64,000 nucleotides of DNA from Aequorivita vladivostokensis (GCF_000952855.1 NZ_JSVU01000005.1:62001-126000), one strand, 5' to 3'; shown: positions 52,350 through 62,054, counted from the stretch's first letter. Translations and numbers: made by a program. Notes: a model not told the origin generated them from the sequence alone.

Positions 52350-53060
52350 ATGAAATTTCAAGTTTTACTCTTCACTTTTTTTATTTGTTTTGGCACACAA
52401 TTTTTAGTTGCACAACATATTAGACTCGATAAAAAAGAAATGGCTTTTTTGGCATCTCAGGAAAAAATAAACGTTGTCTTTACTTACCACGACCTTCATT
52501 TCAATGCCGATAATTTTACCGAAGCAGAATTTTTGGATTATATAAAGAAAAAAATAGAAGGGAAATTAAACACTGAAGAAGCCTTGGATTGGGAACAAGA
52601 GCATCTTGCCGCCAAAGATTCTGTATATCCAAGGATATTCGTTGCTTCACTAAATAACCGCATCAAAAATTATGACCATCCCGTTGAATTTGTTTGGAAT
52701 GATCCATCAATAAAATACACAATGAAAGTGCAAACAGATTGGATGTATTTTGGATATGATGCTGGAATAGCAAAACAGCCAGCCAAAGCAAATCTTAAAA
52801 TCTATTTTTTTGAAACCTCAAATCCGGAAAGCATTATTTCGCAAATTGACGTTGAAAGAGCCGAAGGTTTTGATGTTGTCGGAAGTTTATCTTTTTATAA
52901 AACTGGCACAACCACCTCTTTTGGCCCCTCGGGTAATTGGCTGGAAGAGTTTATGAAAGCCAAACAAGATTACCCAAAACCAAGCCTTATAAGAATGGGA
53001 AATATGTATGATAAAGCCGCTGCTAGGTTCGGGATGACTTTAAAAAGAGTTTTGGATTAA
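52350..53060 (+). CDS. Exported hypothetical protein
   Basis: The start is the ATG at 52350, which opens a signal peptide (MKFQVLLFTFFICFGTQFLV, cleavage near VAQ); the frame extends 72 bases upstream but across a promoter word. The 236-residue protein has no domain I recognise. It contains VVFTYHDLHFNADNFTEAEF and several aromatic, beta-prone segments, and is more AT-rich than its neighbours. It is probably periplasmic. Confidence 0.75.
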   Translation: MKFQVLLFTFFICFGTQFLVAQHIRLDKKEMAFLASQEKINVVFTYHDLHFNADNFTEAEFLDYIKKKIEGKLNTEEALDWEQEHLAAKDSVYPRIFVASLNNRIKNYDHPVEFVWNDPSIKYTMKVQTDWMYFGYDAGIAKQPAKANLKIYFFETSNPESIISQIDVERAEGFDVVGSLSFYKTGTTTSFGPSGNWLEEFMKAKQDYPKPSLIRMGNMYDKAAARFGMTLKRVLD

Positions 53061-53073
53061 AATAAAAAAATAA

Positions 53074-53103
53074 TTTGCCAAAAAATATTTTTCACTACAT
53101 TTG
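53074..53103 (+). promoter_or_regulatory. Near-consensus promoter of the MFS leader
   Basis: TTTG (53074-53077), 18 bases, TACATTTG (53096-53103). Among the best promoter matches in the window. It is 175 bases upstream of the MFS start codon. Confidence 0.75.
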
Positions 53104-53122
53104 AAAATCAATTCCATTAAAA

Positions 53123-53197
53123 ATGACAAATAGAACATACACCTGCCGCAAAAACCAGGTCATTTCACACCAGAAGTGCCGGCGATGTATGTATTGA
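53123..53197 (+). CDS. Possible 24-residue leader peptide, Cys/Arg-rich
   Basis: ATG to TGA, 24 codons, entirely inside the leader transcript of the MFS gene. Residues C8, C19 and C22 and four arginines (R4, R9, R20, R21) stand out; C19-R-R-C22 ends near the stop. The ORF overlaps hairpins of the leader, so its translation could control folding. There is no other evidence that it is translated. Confidence 0.35.
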   Translation: MTNRTYTCRKNQVISHQKCRRCMY

Positions 53198-53225
53198 CTA
53201 TATAACAATAGGTTTATACTATATA

Positions 53226-53260
53226 AAAACGTCCCGGCCAAAACCGGGACGTTTTACTTT
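53226..53260 (+). terminator. Intrinsic terminator just before the MFS gene
   Basis: AAAACGTCCCGG (53226-53237) pairs perfectly with CCGGGACGTTTT (53244-53255), followed by an interrupted T tract. Confidence 0.88.
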
Positions 53261-53277
53261 TATGATACCAACCAAAG

Positions 53278-54498
53278 ATGAAAAAAATTTATTCCAATTA
53301 TTTAGCAAACTTTCGGGGACTCTCCCGGGAGATTTGGCTATTGTCCTTGGTTACGTTCATTAACCGCGCGGGGGCAATGGTAATTCCGTTTCTATCCTTA
53401 TATCTCATAAATGTTGAAGGGTTCGATCTGCCACAAGTGGGCTGGATTATGTCGTGCTTTGGGCTGGGCTCCTTGGTGGGCACCTATATTGGCGGTAGAT
53501 TAACAGATTCTATCGGGTTTTATAAAACACTTCTTTCCAGTCTCTTTTTGGGTGGGGTGGGGTTTATCCTGCTTCAATATATCAATACATTTTACGGATT
53601 CTGCATAGGTATATTTTTATTGACTTTGATGGCAGATGCAGGACGGCCCGCCATTTTTGTAGCAGCAGACGCATACTCTAAGCCCGGAAATATAACCCGG
53701 GGCATAGCACTGATTCGCTTGGCAATAAATCTTGGATTTTCAATAGGGCCGTTAGTTGGAGGATTGATTATCGCCCACATCAACTATACGGCACTCTTCT
53801 GGATTGATGGGCTTACCTGCATGCTTGCTTCCTTCGGCGTATTTCTACTTTTGAAACCGAAAAAACTAAAAAGTACTGACGAAAAACCCATTATTGTAAA
53901 AGAGGGCCGACCTCCTTATTTCAATAAATATTTTCTGGTTTTTTTCTTTATCATGATTGCCTACAGCTTAGCGTTTGTCCAGTATTTTTCGGTAATGCCA
54001 GTGTTTTATGAAAAGGTGCATTTCCTCACGGAAGACGTTATTGGGTGGCTATTATTTATAAATGGTGCCACGATTGTAATCTTTGAAATGCCGCTGATTG
54101 CCTGGCTCGACCGAAAGAAAATTTCAAAAACGATGGCCACCTTTTGGGGAATCTTCTTTTTAGGGTTGAGTTTTCTGGTACTAAATATGACCGATTGGGC
54201 AGGAATTTTGGTAGTCGCCATGCTATTGATGACACTTGGCGAAATGATCGGGTTTCCATTCTCAAACGCGCTTGCATTGGAAATGTCGCCCAAAGGAAGA
54301 AAGGGAAGTTATATGGCGCTATACAGTATGAGCTTCAGCTTTGCGCACTTGATTGGGCACAATGGCGGGATGAATTTGGTAGATAATTTTGGTTATTTTA
54401 ATACTTGGATATTTTTCTCGGCCTTTCTGCTGTTGATAGCCGGATTAACCATTTGGCTCTACTTTTTACTGAAAAAATCGCAAACGGGAAATATTTAA
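53278..54498 (+). CDS. MFS efflux-type transporter
   Basis: A 406-residue, 12-span major facilitator. Motif A-like GGRLTDSIGFYKT follows span 2, and motif C-like LAINLGFSIGPLVGG is in span 5, which places it with drug:H+ antiporters (MdtH/YitZ style). The substrate is unknown. The position directly behind a terminator-bearing leader suggests conditional expression. Confidence 0.9.
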   Translation: MKKIYSNYLANFRGLSREIWLLSLVTFINRAGAMVIPFLSLYLINVEGFDLPQVGWIMSCFGLGSLVGTYIGGRLTDSIGFYKTLLSSLFLGGVGFILLQYINTFYGFCIGIFLLTLMADAGRPAIFVAADAYSKPGNITRGIALIRLAINLGFSIGPLVGGLIIAHINYTALFWIDGLTCMLASFGVFLLLKPKKLKSTDEKPIIVKEGRPPYFNKYFLVFFFIMIAYSLAFVQYFSVMPVFYEKVHFLTEDVIGWLLFINGATIVIFEMPLIAWLDRKKISKTMATFWGIFFLGLSFLVLNMTDWAGILVVAMLLMTLGEMIGFPFSNALALEMSPKGRKGSYMALYSMSFSFAHLIGHNGGMNLVDNFGYFNTWIFFSAFLLLIAGLTIWLYFLLKKSQTGNI

Positions 54499-54504
54499 AT
54501 TGCC

Positions 54505-54702
54505 TTATACTTGGGGTTTCTTTTTGGCGCGACGCTGTTTACGCGAAACAATAACCGCATCCAAACACGAAATCATCAGGCCGATCCCCGCAAATAAACA
54601 TATCAATCTAACTACTGTCGCTCCCGGAAATTCCAGGCCTGTAAACCCCAAAAGCGCCGAAAGAATAGTAACTACTAAAAAATGGAAAGTATAATTTTTC
54701 AT
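54505..54702 (-). CDS. Small DUF1328-like membrane protein
   Basis: A 65-residue protein with two hydrophobic segments (HFLVVTILSALLGFTGLEF and VRLICLFAGIGLMISCL) and a basic tail (SRKQRRAKKKPQV). The first segment with its GFTG turn resembles DUF1328/YtjA small membrane proteins. The function is unknown. It is convergent with the MFS gene, 6 bases from its stop. Confidence 0.65.
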   Translation of the reverse strand: MKNYTFHFLVVTILSALLGFTGLEFPGATVVRLICLFAGIGLMISCLDAVIVSRKQRRAKKKPQV

Positions 54703-54801
54703 AATATTTTAAATTGGAAAGAATCTTGAACGAAGATACCATACGGGCGGCACAAGAATTCTTAAAATGAATCCAATTATAACATATTTAACACTGCATA
54801 G

Positions 54802-55245
54802 TTATTTCAATGGCTTTATTTCATTGTTTTTAACCACGTGCGAAAGGACAATCTGTGTTTTGGTTTCGCCATACACTATCAGTTGGTCTATAAATGCTTC
54901 CAAATGTTTTTGGTTTTTTAGTACTACTTCCATTACAATATTCTCATTGCCGGTAATTCGGTAACAATTTAACACCTCATCATAGGTTTTTACAATTTCA
55001 AGGAAGGGTTTTAATTTCCCCATAAAGGCGCGCAATGTGATTATGGCCTTAAACTGATAACCCGCCTCAAAAGGTGAAACGACCGTATAATAGCCATTGA
55101 TGATTCCAGAGTCCTCCATTTTTTTTATCCGTTCCGAAACTGCCGGTGAACTTATACCGACCTTTCTTCCTATTTCGGTATTGGGTTGCCGTGCATTTTT
55201 TTGAAGACAATTGAGTATTTTCCAATTTAAAGAATCGATGCTCAT
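54802..55245 (-). CDS. Lrp/AsnC family transcriptional regulator
   Basis: 147 residues: an N-terminal helix-turn-helix (LNWKILNCLQKNARQPNTEI; GRKVGISSPAVSERIKKM) and a C-terminal RAM/ACT-like ligand domain. It probably responds to an amino acid. TATATTTG on the minus strand at 55290-55283 is an exact -7 word. No target gene is adjacent in the same direction. Confidence 0.93.
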   Translation of the reverse strand: MSIDSLNWKILNCLQKNARQPNTEIGRKVGISSPAVSERIKKMEDSGIINGYYTVVSPFEAGYQFKAIITLRAFMGKLKPFLEIVKTYDEVLNCYRITGNENIVMEVVLKNQKHLEAFIDQLIVYGETKTQIVLSHVVKNNEIKPLK

Positions 55246-55282
55246 GTTAAAGTTATTTTTTAAATTTAAATAATAATTAAAG

Positions 55283-55342
55283 CAAATATAAAGTTTTACT
55301 TTAATATCGATTGTACAAAGTGAGGCGTAGTAAGTAAATTTG
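55283..55342. promoter_or_regulatory. Divergent promoters: Lrp (minus) and helical protein (plus)
   Basis: Plus strand: TTG (55311-55313), 21 bases, TAAATTTG (55335-55342). Minus strand: TATATTTG at 55290-55283. Confidence 0.65.
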
Positions 55343-55373
55343 GTTCACTCTAAAAAAATAGTTAAGTACAACA

Positions 55374-55769
55374 ATGGCACCGCAAGCTTTCAGAAATAAT
55401 TCGCACTCTGCAATTTATAATAAAGCCCTTGAGATTTTCTCTCTTTCAAGAAATATTGCTACCTATATTGGTCACGATTTGGCACACTTACAAAGAAACG
55501 GGCAGGAGGATCCAGGTATTTATTTTACAGGAGATATTGTGCAACAATCCATATCCTTGGGCCCTCAAATTTTGAAAGCAGAAAGCGGGGAATTTTCAGA
55601 AGAAAAACACAAATATGCTGCTTCAGTGATGCGGCTTTCCAATCTGCTTTATAAAAATTGTGAACGTCTGGAAAGAGTGAATAGCAATGGAAAGGATTTT
55701 CTACCCTTGTTGCGAAAAGAATTAAAAAGATTTAGAAAGCTCCAACACACCTGGAGGCTGACACTTTAG
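55374..55769 (+). CDS. Four-helix-bundle protein (23S IVP-like), paralogue 1
   Basis: A 131-residue, all-helical, basic protein. Its start (SAIYNKALEIFSLSRNIATY) and end (LLRKELKRFRKLQHTWRLTL) align with those of the next gene. The IYxKAxEI opening resembles the 23S rRNA intervening-sequence/S23 four-helix family. The function is unknown. It is 65 bases upstream of its paralogue and shares its direction. Confidence 0.7.
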   Translation: MAPQAFRNNSHSAIYNKALEIFSLSRNIATYIGHDLAHLQRNGQEDPGIYFTGDIVQQSISLGPQILKAESGEFSEEKHKYAASVMRLSNLLYKNCERLERVNSNGKDFLPLLRKELKRFRKLQHTWRLTL

Positions 55770-55833
55770 CCCATAGTTTTAGTCATTGCATCATTTTCAT
55801 TTCGTATTTTCGTGGAACAGCTTTGCAATAAAT

Positions 55834-56430
55834 ATGTTTGAAGACGACGATAATCCCGATCCCCGCGAAAGGTTTGAACGGACCAAAAAATTGCCCATAT
55901 ATAAGAAGGCCGAGGAAATTTCGGAATTGGTCCGGCATTTGGTAAAATCTGTTGAAAAAACCGATTTAAAATTCAAGCGAAAGGGTGAAAAGCAGCTACT
56001 GAACCACAGCCTTGCCTACTTAATGGAAAATTCCTTGATAATCCCCGCCAAGATTATGGGTGCCGAGGTCGTGGAACAATACGATCTTAAAATGGAAAAT
56101 GCCGCCATAATTAGAAAAGCGGCGCGAGAGCTTGTTACCGACACTCATGGAATAGAGATGACAGGCTTTAAGGATACTGAGTATCTGGACCTACTGCGAA
56201 AGGAAGTGGATGAATTGCGCATTCTCTTTGCTGAATGGGTAAAAACGTTCGATCCCTGGGATTATATTATTGACCGCTGGGGGCTGTTCAATCCGCCCGG
56301 CATAAATTATGACGACCACGATCCCGATGACGACATTCCTTTTGACCCAAATAATTTCCCCGAAGAGTTTTTTGACGATGACTTCGAGGAAGACAGTTTT
56401 GACGAAGATATGGATGACGAAGAGGATTAG
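55834..56430 (+). CDS. Four-helix-bundle protein with acidic tail, paralogue 2
   Basis: 198 residues from the ATG at 55834; an upstream in-frame ATG at 55786 adds an unlikely segment. The helical core (PIYKKAEEISELVRHLVKSV to LLRKEVDELRILFAEWVKTF) matches the upstream paralogue. A tail of about 50 residues is almost all Asp/Glu with Pro and Phe and ends EDMDDEED. The tail could mask a basic partner, possibly the upstream paralogue. It is convergent with the RES gene, 10 bases away. Confidence 0.7.
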   Translation: MFEDDDNPDPRERFERTKKLPIYKKAEEISELVRHLVKSVEKTDLKFKRKGEKQLLNHSLAYLMENSLIIPAKIMGAEVVEQYDLKMENAAIIRKAARELVTDTHGIEMTGFKDTEYLDLLRKEVDELRILFAEWVKTFDPWDYIIDRWGLFNPPGINYDDHDPDDDIPFDPNNFPEEFFDDDFEEDSFDEDMDDEED

Positions 56431-56440
56431 CCCGAAAACG

Positions 56441-56899
56441 TTATCGAATTAACCGCGGGTCAAAATCCAAAGTTCCTTTCTTAATAATCTTTATATTCCC
56501 GATATCTTTGTGATGTGGGTTTATCAAAATATTATGCTCCATTTCCAAAATGGCCGATGGCACGCGGAGCGCCAAGCTCTCGTGCCGCTTGAGCCAAGAG
56601 GACCCCAACATCTGCACTTTTTTTGCGGCTTCTTCAGAGCTCCATTTCGGTTTAATGAAATCCAAGGATTGAATTGGTTTTATAAATTTATCTGAAATTT
56701 CCACTTCCAGAAAAGAATAGCCCACGGGCAATTTTGCAAATTCAACGTGTACGATAATTTCCAACAAGCTCAAGGAAAGATTCTGGGAAAAATAGACTAC
56801 GGGATCACCGATCAAGTTCCACCTACCACCATATACTCTGGCGCCCTCGCCAGAAAGATCGTCAATATATTCGGTTTTGGAAATTCTAAAAATTCGCAC
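56441..56899 (-). CDS. RES-domain NAD+-degrading toxin
   Basis: A 152-residue protein with a GTG start at 56899. RES hallmarks are visible: MRIFRISKTEY, GEGARVYGGRWNLIGDPVVY, FSQNLSLSLLEIIVH and the C-terminal NILINPHHKDIGNIKI. RES toxins (MbcT/ParT/Res type) degrade or modify NAD+ or transfer ADP-ribose. It follows its antitoxin with a 2-base gap, the standard order of this module. Confidence 0.92.
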   Translation of the reverse strand: MRIFRISKTEYIDDLSGEGARVYGGRWNLIGDPVVYFSQNLSLSLLEIIVHVEFAKLPVGYSFLEVEISDKFIKPIQSLDFIKPKWSSEEAAKKVQMLGSSWLKRHESLALRVPSAILEMEHNILINPHHKDIGNIKIIKKGTLDFDPRLIR

Positions 56900-56901
56900 A
56901 A

Positions 56902-57402
56902 TTAAGAAGGAATACCGTGGGCAATGCGGCCAAGTACATTTTTTACATATTGAATTCCAAACCTTGTGTCGAGAAAGTCTAAGGGTTGCTGCCCTTTAAA
57001 AATATAGGGTCTGGAATGGAGCCAGTTTCTAAAATCTTCGAGTGTTTCAAAAACGACTATACCTTCTGAGACCATTTCGGCTATCTCAAAAAGCTGTTCG
57101 GAAGCCGAAACCCCCAAGAGGTCATCATCTGCCTTGCGCTGTAATGTGCGGTGCGAAATGTGCAGCAAATCACTAAGCCGATCCATGGAGATACCCAATA
57201 CCTCGCATATAGAATAAACCACACTCTTGGGCAGACCCTTCCGGGTAACGGTAATAAGGTCAATATCACTATTTACGGCCTGGCCCACCTGCCCCACGCC
57301 TCCTAAAACGCCGACTATTCTGTCAAAAGGGTTGTCGAGCAAATAGAAAACCTCTGGTTCTTTCACCAAATTTACATCGGAAGGGTTTTGGTACTTTTTC
57401 AT
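56902..57402 (-). CDS. Xre/MbcA/ParS family antitoxin
   Basis: A 166-residue protein from the ATG at 57402 (a GTG at 57408 is also in frame). The HTH-like region SICEVLGISMDRLSDLLHIS is followed by a DUF2384 C-terminal domain with FETLEDFRNWLHSRPYIFKG and PLDFLDTRFGIQYVKNVLGRI, which blocks the RES active site in known pairs. A minus-strand TATCTTTG (57427-57420) lies upstream. Confidence 0.92.
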   Translation of the reverse strand: MKKYQNPSDVNLVKEPEVFYLLDNPFDRIVGVLGGVGQVGQAVNSDIDLITVTRKGLPKSVVYSICEVLGISMDRLSDLLHISHRTLQRKADDDLLGVSASEQLFEIAEMVSEGIVVFETLEDFRNWLHSRPYIFKGQQPLDFLDTRFGIQYVKNVLGRIAHGIPS

Positions 57403-57458
57403 AATCACGACATTTGACGCAAAGATATGTATTTTTGTCGTGTTTAAAAAACTTTTCG

Positions 57459-60400
57459 CTACATATTTCGTCTATATTGTCCTCCTACTTCAAATAAGGA
57501 CTCCGTAATCTGGCCCAAAGAGCAAACTTTAGTGGCTTCCATTAACTGTTCAAACATATTTTCGTTATGAATGGCGGCCGATTTCACTTTTTCAATTTTC
57601 TCATTTGCAATATCGGCATACATCTTATGAAGATTTTTCAATGTTTCAATCTGAACCTGCTTCTCTTCCTCGGTTGCACGAATCACTTCCGCAGGAAGCA
57701 CGGTTGGCGAACCTTTGCTGCTTAAGAACGTATTCACCCCAATTATTGGGAAGTCGCCATTGTGCTTCAAAGTTTCATAATACAGGCTTTCCTCCTGAAT
57801 CTTACTGCGCTGGTACATAGTTTCCATAGCGCCCAAAACGCCCCCGCGTTCCGTAATACTATCAAATTCCTTTAGAACAGCCTCTTCAACCAAATCTGTA
57901 AGTTCTTCAATAATGAAAGATCCTTGTATTGGGTTCTCGTTCTTGGCCAACCCGAGCTCCTTGTTAATGATAAGTTGAATTGCCATTGCACGGCGAACGC
58001 TCTCCTCGGTGGGGGTTGTAATCGCTTCGTCATACGCATTTGTATGAAGGGAATTACAATTGTCATAAATGGCATATAAAGCCTGAAGGGTAGTCCGAAT
58101 ATCGTTGAAATCAATTTCCTGCGCGTGGAGCGAGCGCCCGGAAGTTTGAATGTGATATTTCAACATTTGTGCACGCGGGTTTGCGCCATATTTTTCCTTT
58201 AAGGCCTTTGCCCAAATTTTTCGTGCCACCCGGCCAATTACGGCATATTCCGGATCAATTCCGTTGCTGAAAAAGAATGAGAGGTTCGGGCCAAATTCAT
58301 TGATGTCCATTCCTCTGCTCAAATAATATTCCACGTAGGTAAAACCGTTAGCGAGGGTAAATGCCAATTGGGTTATGGGGTTTGCGCCAGCCTCTGCAAT
58401 GTGATAGCCGCTAATGGATACCGAGTAAAAATTTCGAACTTTTTTCTCGATAAAATATTCCTGCACATCGCCCATAAGCCGCAGTGCAAACTCGGTGGAA
58501 AAAATACAGGTATTCTGGGCCTGGTCTTCCTTTAAAATATCTGCCTGGACCGTACCGCGAACCTGTTGTAAGGTTTCGTATTTAATCTTGTTATAGACTT
58601 CAGTATCCAAAACTTGATCGCCGGTAACCCCGAGTAGCATGAGGCCCAAGCCATTATTGCCTTCGGGTAACTGGCCATGGTATTTAGGGCGGGCAATATT
58701 CTTTTTCTTATAAATAGCTGAAATTTTCCTTTCTACTTCTTCCTCCAAACCATTTTCTGAAATGTACTTCTCACAATTCTGGTCAATGGCCGCATTCATA
58801 AAAAAGCCCAGAAGCATTGGTGCGGGCCCATTGATAGTCATACTAACCGAAGTCATTGGATGGCTTAAATCGAACCCGGAGTAAAGCTTTTTGGCATCGT
58901 CCAAACAGCAGATGGAAACCCCCGCGTTACCTATTTTACCATAGATATCGGGGCGAAGATCTGGATCATTTCCATATAAAGTTACACTATCAAATGCCGT
59001 GGAGAGCCTTTTGGCCGGCAGCCCCATACTCACATAATGGAAACGACGGTTGGTACGCTCCGGTCCACCCTCGCCGGCAAACATGCGGGCTGGATCCTCC
59101 CCCGTTCTCTTAAAGGGATAAAGTCCGGAAGTGTATGGAAATTCGCCCGGCACATTTTCCTGAAGGGTCCATTTTAGAATATCGCCCCAAGCCTGATATT
59201 TTGGCAGGGCAACTTTTGGAATCTGTGTGTGCGAAAGTGATTCGGTATGGGTCTTTATATTTATTTCCTTGTCGCGGACCTTAAAACTATAGATTGGATT
59301 TTTGTACTTATTTACTTTTTCGTCCCAACCTGTTATTATTTCCCAATTGTAGGGATCTAAATTTAATTTTTCACGATCAAATTCAGCGAGCAACAGTTTT
59401 AATAGGTCTTTATTTTTTTCTGAATTGACAATGGTTTCCGAAACAATTCCCGCCTTGTCCAATTCAGGTTTTTTTCCTGAAATAGTTTCAATAGTTTTAA
59501 AAATTCCATAAAGTCTTTGGGCAACTTCGGCCTGTTCCGAAGCCTTTTTATCGTACGCCCTATTATTTTCTGAAATTTCCGAAAGATATCGTGTGCGTGA
59601 GGGAGGAATCACAAACACTTTTTCGTCCATTTCCTCCGTAATCTTAAAATCACTTTTTAAATCTGTATCGGTTTTTTCGGCAAGTTGCTGCATTACGGCC
59701 TTGTAGAGCTTGTTCATTCCCGGATCGTTAAATTGGGACGCAATGGTGCCATAGACCGGGAGATCATCTTGTGAGGCATCCCACAATTGGTGGTTGCGTA
59801 CGTACTGTTTTTTAACATCACGCAGGGCATCCAGCGAACCGCGTTTATCAAATTTGTTTATTGCGACCAAATCGGCAAAATCGAGCATATCAATCTTTTC
59901 AAGTTGGGTGGCCGCACCAAATTCCGGCGTCATAACATATAAGGAAACATCACTGTGCTCAATAATTTCAGTATCACTCTGTCCAATTCCCGAAGTTTCC
60001 AGAATAATAAGATCATACTCTGCAGCTTTTAGAACCTGAATGGCCTCGGTTACATATTTGGAAAGCGCAAGATTGCTTTGGCGTGTTGCCAAACTGCGCA
60101 TATAAACCCGTGGGGAATTGATGGCATTCATTCGAATTCGATCTCCCAACAAGGCCCCGCCAGTTTTTCTTTTAGAAGGATCCACGGAAATTATTCCGAT
60201 AGTTTTCTCCGGAAAATCAATTAAGAATCTTCGCACCAATTCATCGACGAGTGAAGATTTTCCAGCACCTCCGGTGCCGGTAATCCCTAAAACCGGAGTA
60301 GTTGCATTTTTATTTTTTACATGAATTTTGTCAAGTGTTTCCTTTGCAACCTCGGGAAAGTTTTCGGCCGCGGAAATTATTCTCGCAATTGCGCCAAATT

Positions 60401-60884
60401 CCTTCTTCTCCATATTTTTGAGCTCTCCATTCAATTTATCGCCTATGGGAAAATCAGATTGTTCTACCAAATCGTTTATCATTCCCTGTAATCCCATCTT
60501 ACGGCCGTCATCTGGGGCGTAGATGCGTGTAATTCCATAATCCATCAATTCTCTTATCTCTGACGGCAGGATAACTCCGCCGCCGCCGCCAAAAATTTTT
60601 ATATGTCCCGCGCCTTTCTCCTGCAAAAGATCATACATATATTTAAAGTACTCGTTATGCCCTCCTTGATAGGAAGTCAAGGCTATTGCATTGGCATCTT
60701 CCTGAATTGCAGTATTCACTACTTCTTCAACGCTTCTATCGTGTCCTAAATGAATTACCTCAACCCCTGTAGATTGGATAATTCGGCGCATAATATTGAT
60801 GGCGGCATCGTGGCCGTCAAAAAGTGATGCCGCGGTAACTATTCTAACTTTAAATTTTGGTTTATAGGGCGTTATAGGTTCCAT
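57459..60884 (-). CDS. icmF: Fused acyl-CoA mutase IcmF (B12 domain, G domain, mutase)
   Basis: 1141 residues from the ATG at 60884. Order: cobalamin-binding domain with DGHDAA at residues 23-28 (H25 the likely axial ligand); a MeaB-like G domain with P-loop GTGGAGKSS at about 205, [19 protein letters not shown] and NKFDKRG; and a mutase TIM barrel beginning near [20 protein letters not shown]. IcmF interconverts isobutyryl-CoA and n-butyryl-CoA (some act on isovaleryl-CoA) using AdoCbl and carries its own repair GTPase. It is a single gene. It fits with ilvE, meaB and the adenosyltransferase. Confidence 0.95.
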   Translation of the reverse strand: MEPITPYKPKFKVRIVTAASLFDGHDAAINIMRRIIQSTGVEVIHLGHDRSVEEVVNTAIQEDANAIALTSYQGGHNEYFKYMYDLLQEKGAGHIKIFGGGGGVILPSEIRELMDYGITRIYAPDDGRKMGLQGMINDLVEQSDFPIGDKLNGELKNMEKKEFGAIARIISAAENFPEVAKETLDKIHVKNKNATTPVLGITGTGGAGKSSLVDELVRRFLIDFPEKTIGIISVDPSKRKTGGALLGDRIRMNAINSPRVYMRSLATRQSNLALSKYVTEAIQVLKAAEYDLIILETSGIGQSDTEIIEHSDVSLYVMTPEFGAATQLEKIDMLDFADLVAINKFDKRGSLDALRDVKKQYVRNHQLWDASQDDLPVYGTIASQFNDPGMNKLYKAVMQQLAEKTDTDLKSDFKITEEMDEKVFVIPPSRTRYLSEISENNRAYDKKASEQAEVAQRLYGIFKTIETISGKKPELDKAGIVSETIVNSEKNKDLLKLLLAEFDREKLNLDPYNWEIITGWDEKVNKYKNPIYSFKVRDKEINIKTHTESLSHTQIPKVALPKYQAWGDILKWTLQENVPGEFPYTSGLYPFKRTGEDPARMFAGEGGPERTNRRFHYVSMGLPAKRLSTAFDSVTLYGNDPDLRPDIYGKIGNAGVSICCLDDAKKLYSGFDLSHPMTSVSMTINGPAPMLLGFFMNAAIDQNCEKYISENGLEEEVERKISAIYKKKNIARPKYHGQLPEGNNGLGLMLLGVTGDQVLDTEVYNKIKYETLQQVRGTVQADILKEDQAQNTCIFSTEFALRLMGDVQEYFIEKKVRNFYSVSISGYHIAEAGANPITQLAFTLANGFTYVEYYLSRGMDINEFGPNLSFFFSNGIDPEYAVIGRVARKIWAKALKEKYGANPRAQMLKYHIQTSGRSLHAQEIDFNDIRTTLQALYAIYDNCNSLHTNAYDEAITTPTEESVRRAMAIQLIINKELGLAKNENPIQGSFIIEELTDLVEEAVLKEFDSITERGGVLGAMETMYQRSKIQEESLYYETLKHNGDFPIIGVNTFLSSKGSPTVLPAEVIRATEEEKQVQIETLKNLHKMYADIANEKIEKVKSAAIHNENMFEQLMEATKVCSLGQITESLFEVGGQYRRNM

Positions 60885-60998
60885 TTTTTTTAATTCCTTA
60901 AATGTGAAGTGCAAATTTAGTTAAAACACAGCGAACATAACGCATTACGCTACTATTCATGATATAAAAAAAATAAGAAACAGATTGCATTCCTTCAA

Positions 60999-61006
60999 TA
61001 TTTTTG
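60999..61006 (+). promoter_or_regulatory. -7 promoter element, TATTTTTG
   Basis: An exact TAnnTTTG word about 43 bases before the ATG at 61049. The -33 element is unclear. Confidence 0.5.
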
Positions 61007-61048
61007 TATATTGCATCATCAATATTAAACAATTAAAAACTTAACATT

Positions 61049-61972
61049 ATGAAAAAAATTTACTTTTTGGCACTTGCAATTGGTGCTTTTAGTTTTTCGT
61101 CATCCTATGCTCAGATCGATCAGACTGATGACCTAGAAAGTTATTCTCTTGGCCCTATTTCGGCTCAATCACCATTATGGAAAACTTGGTCTGGTGATGA
61201 AGGTGGACCAGAGGACGGTATAGTAACAGTAGAACAGGCAAGCTCAGGCACACAATCCTTAAAAATTGATGAAGTTGGCGCGCCAGCTGGTAAGGATCAA
61301 TTATACATTTTTGATAGTCAGCCAGATTCTGGTATCTACACTGTTCAATTCAGCTACTACGTTCCATCTGGCAACGAAGGATATTTCAACATTCAGGGAA
61401 CAATCAACCCAGGAGATCAATCTCCCGGTTCATTTTTGAGTCCTGATCTATATTTCAATCCTGACAATATGACTCCTGGACAAGGCCAAACTGGTGATGC
61501 ATCATTTGTTTGGACATTTCCACACGATGCCTGGTTCACAGTGAGAATGGTTTTTGATATGGATGCTCAAACTTTCGAAATGTGGGTTGATGGAACTGAA
61601 GCGATTCCCGCAGGAACTTTCTTTAATGACTTAACCGTTCCTTATTTAGGAGGTATTGATTTTTATGCTCCTAGTGAATTCTCCACCTATTATGTTGATG
61701 ATATTGTAACTGCTTTTGGTTTATTAGGTGTTGATGACATCAGCGAAACTGCATTTAGTGTTTATCCAAACCCAGTAAAAGATGTATTGAACATTAGTTC
61801 AAAGAATGCCGTTGACAATGTAACAATTTACGATGTTTTGGGCAAAACTGTGCTTACTGTTAATCCTGGAGCTATCTCTCCTAAAGTTGACATGAGCGGT
61901 TTATCTTCTGGTGCTTACCTAGTACAGGTAACTATAGGAAATGCCACTAAAACAGTTAAAGTTTTAAAATAA
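61049..61972 (+). CDS. Secreted protein with T9SS type A sorting domain
   Basis: A 307-residue protein with a signal peptide (ends near SSYAQ), a jelly-roll-like central domain (about residues 25-225; QIDQTDDLESYSLGPISAQS, TVRMVFDMDAQTFEMWVDG) and a T9SS type A sorting domain in the last 72 residues (FSVYPNPVKDVLNISSKNAV to TKTVKVLK). The central domain looks like a concanavalin-type lectin fold, suggesting carbohydrate or surface binding. It is a single gene with its own promoter and terminator. Confidence 0.88.
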   Translation: MKKIYFLALAIGAFSFSSSYAQIDQTDDLESYSLGPISAQSPLWKTWSGDEGGPEDGIVTVEQASSGTQSLKIDEVGAPAGKDQLYIFDSQPDSGIYTVQFSYYVPSGNEGYFNIQGTINPGDQSPGSFLSPDLYFNPDNMTPGQGQTGDASFVWTFPHDAWFTVRMVFDMDAQTFEMWVDGTEAIPAGTFFNDLTVPYLGGIDFYAPSEFSTYYVDDIVTAFGLLGVDDISETAFSVYPNPVKDVLNISSKNAVDNVTIYDVLGKTVLTVNPGAISPKVDMSGLSSGAYLVQVTIGNATKTVKVLK

Positions 61973-62000
61973 AAGGAATTTAAATTCCTTTTGCTAGAAA

Positions 62001-62028
62001 AAGCCCTTCATTGTTGAAGGGCTTTTTT
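62001..62028 (+). terminator. Intrinsic terminator after the T9SS cargo gene
   Basis: AAGCCCTTCA pairs with TGAAGGGCTT (62001-62024), followed by a T run. Confidence 0.9.
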
Positions 62029-62054
62029 ATATTTGAAAATATAATTTTATTCCT

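Larger units (their letters stand above)
53104..53277 (+). promoter_or_regulatory. Structured leader with terminator, candidate attenuator of the MFS gene
   Basis: An outer helix ACATACA (53135-53141)/TGTATGT (53186-53192) encloses ACCTG (53141-53145)/CAGGT (53156-53160) and CAC/GTG (53166-53168, 53176-53178), resembling a three-way junction. GCCGG near 53178-53182 can also pair with CCGGC of the terminator arm (53234-53238), a possible antiterminator. The terminator lies 18 bases before the MFS ATG with no separate promoter visible between them. Confidence 0.5.
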
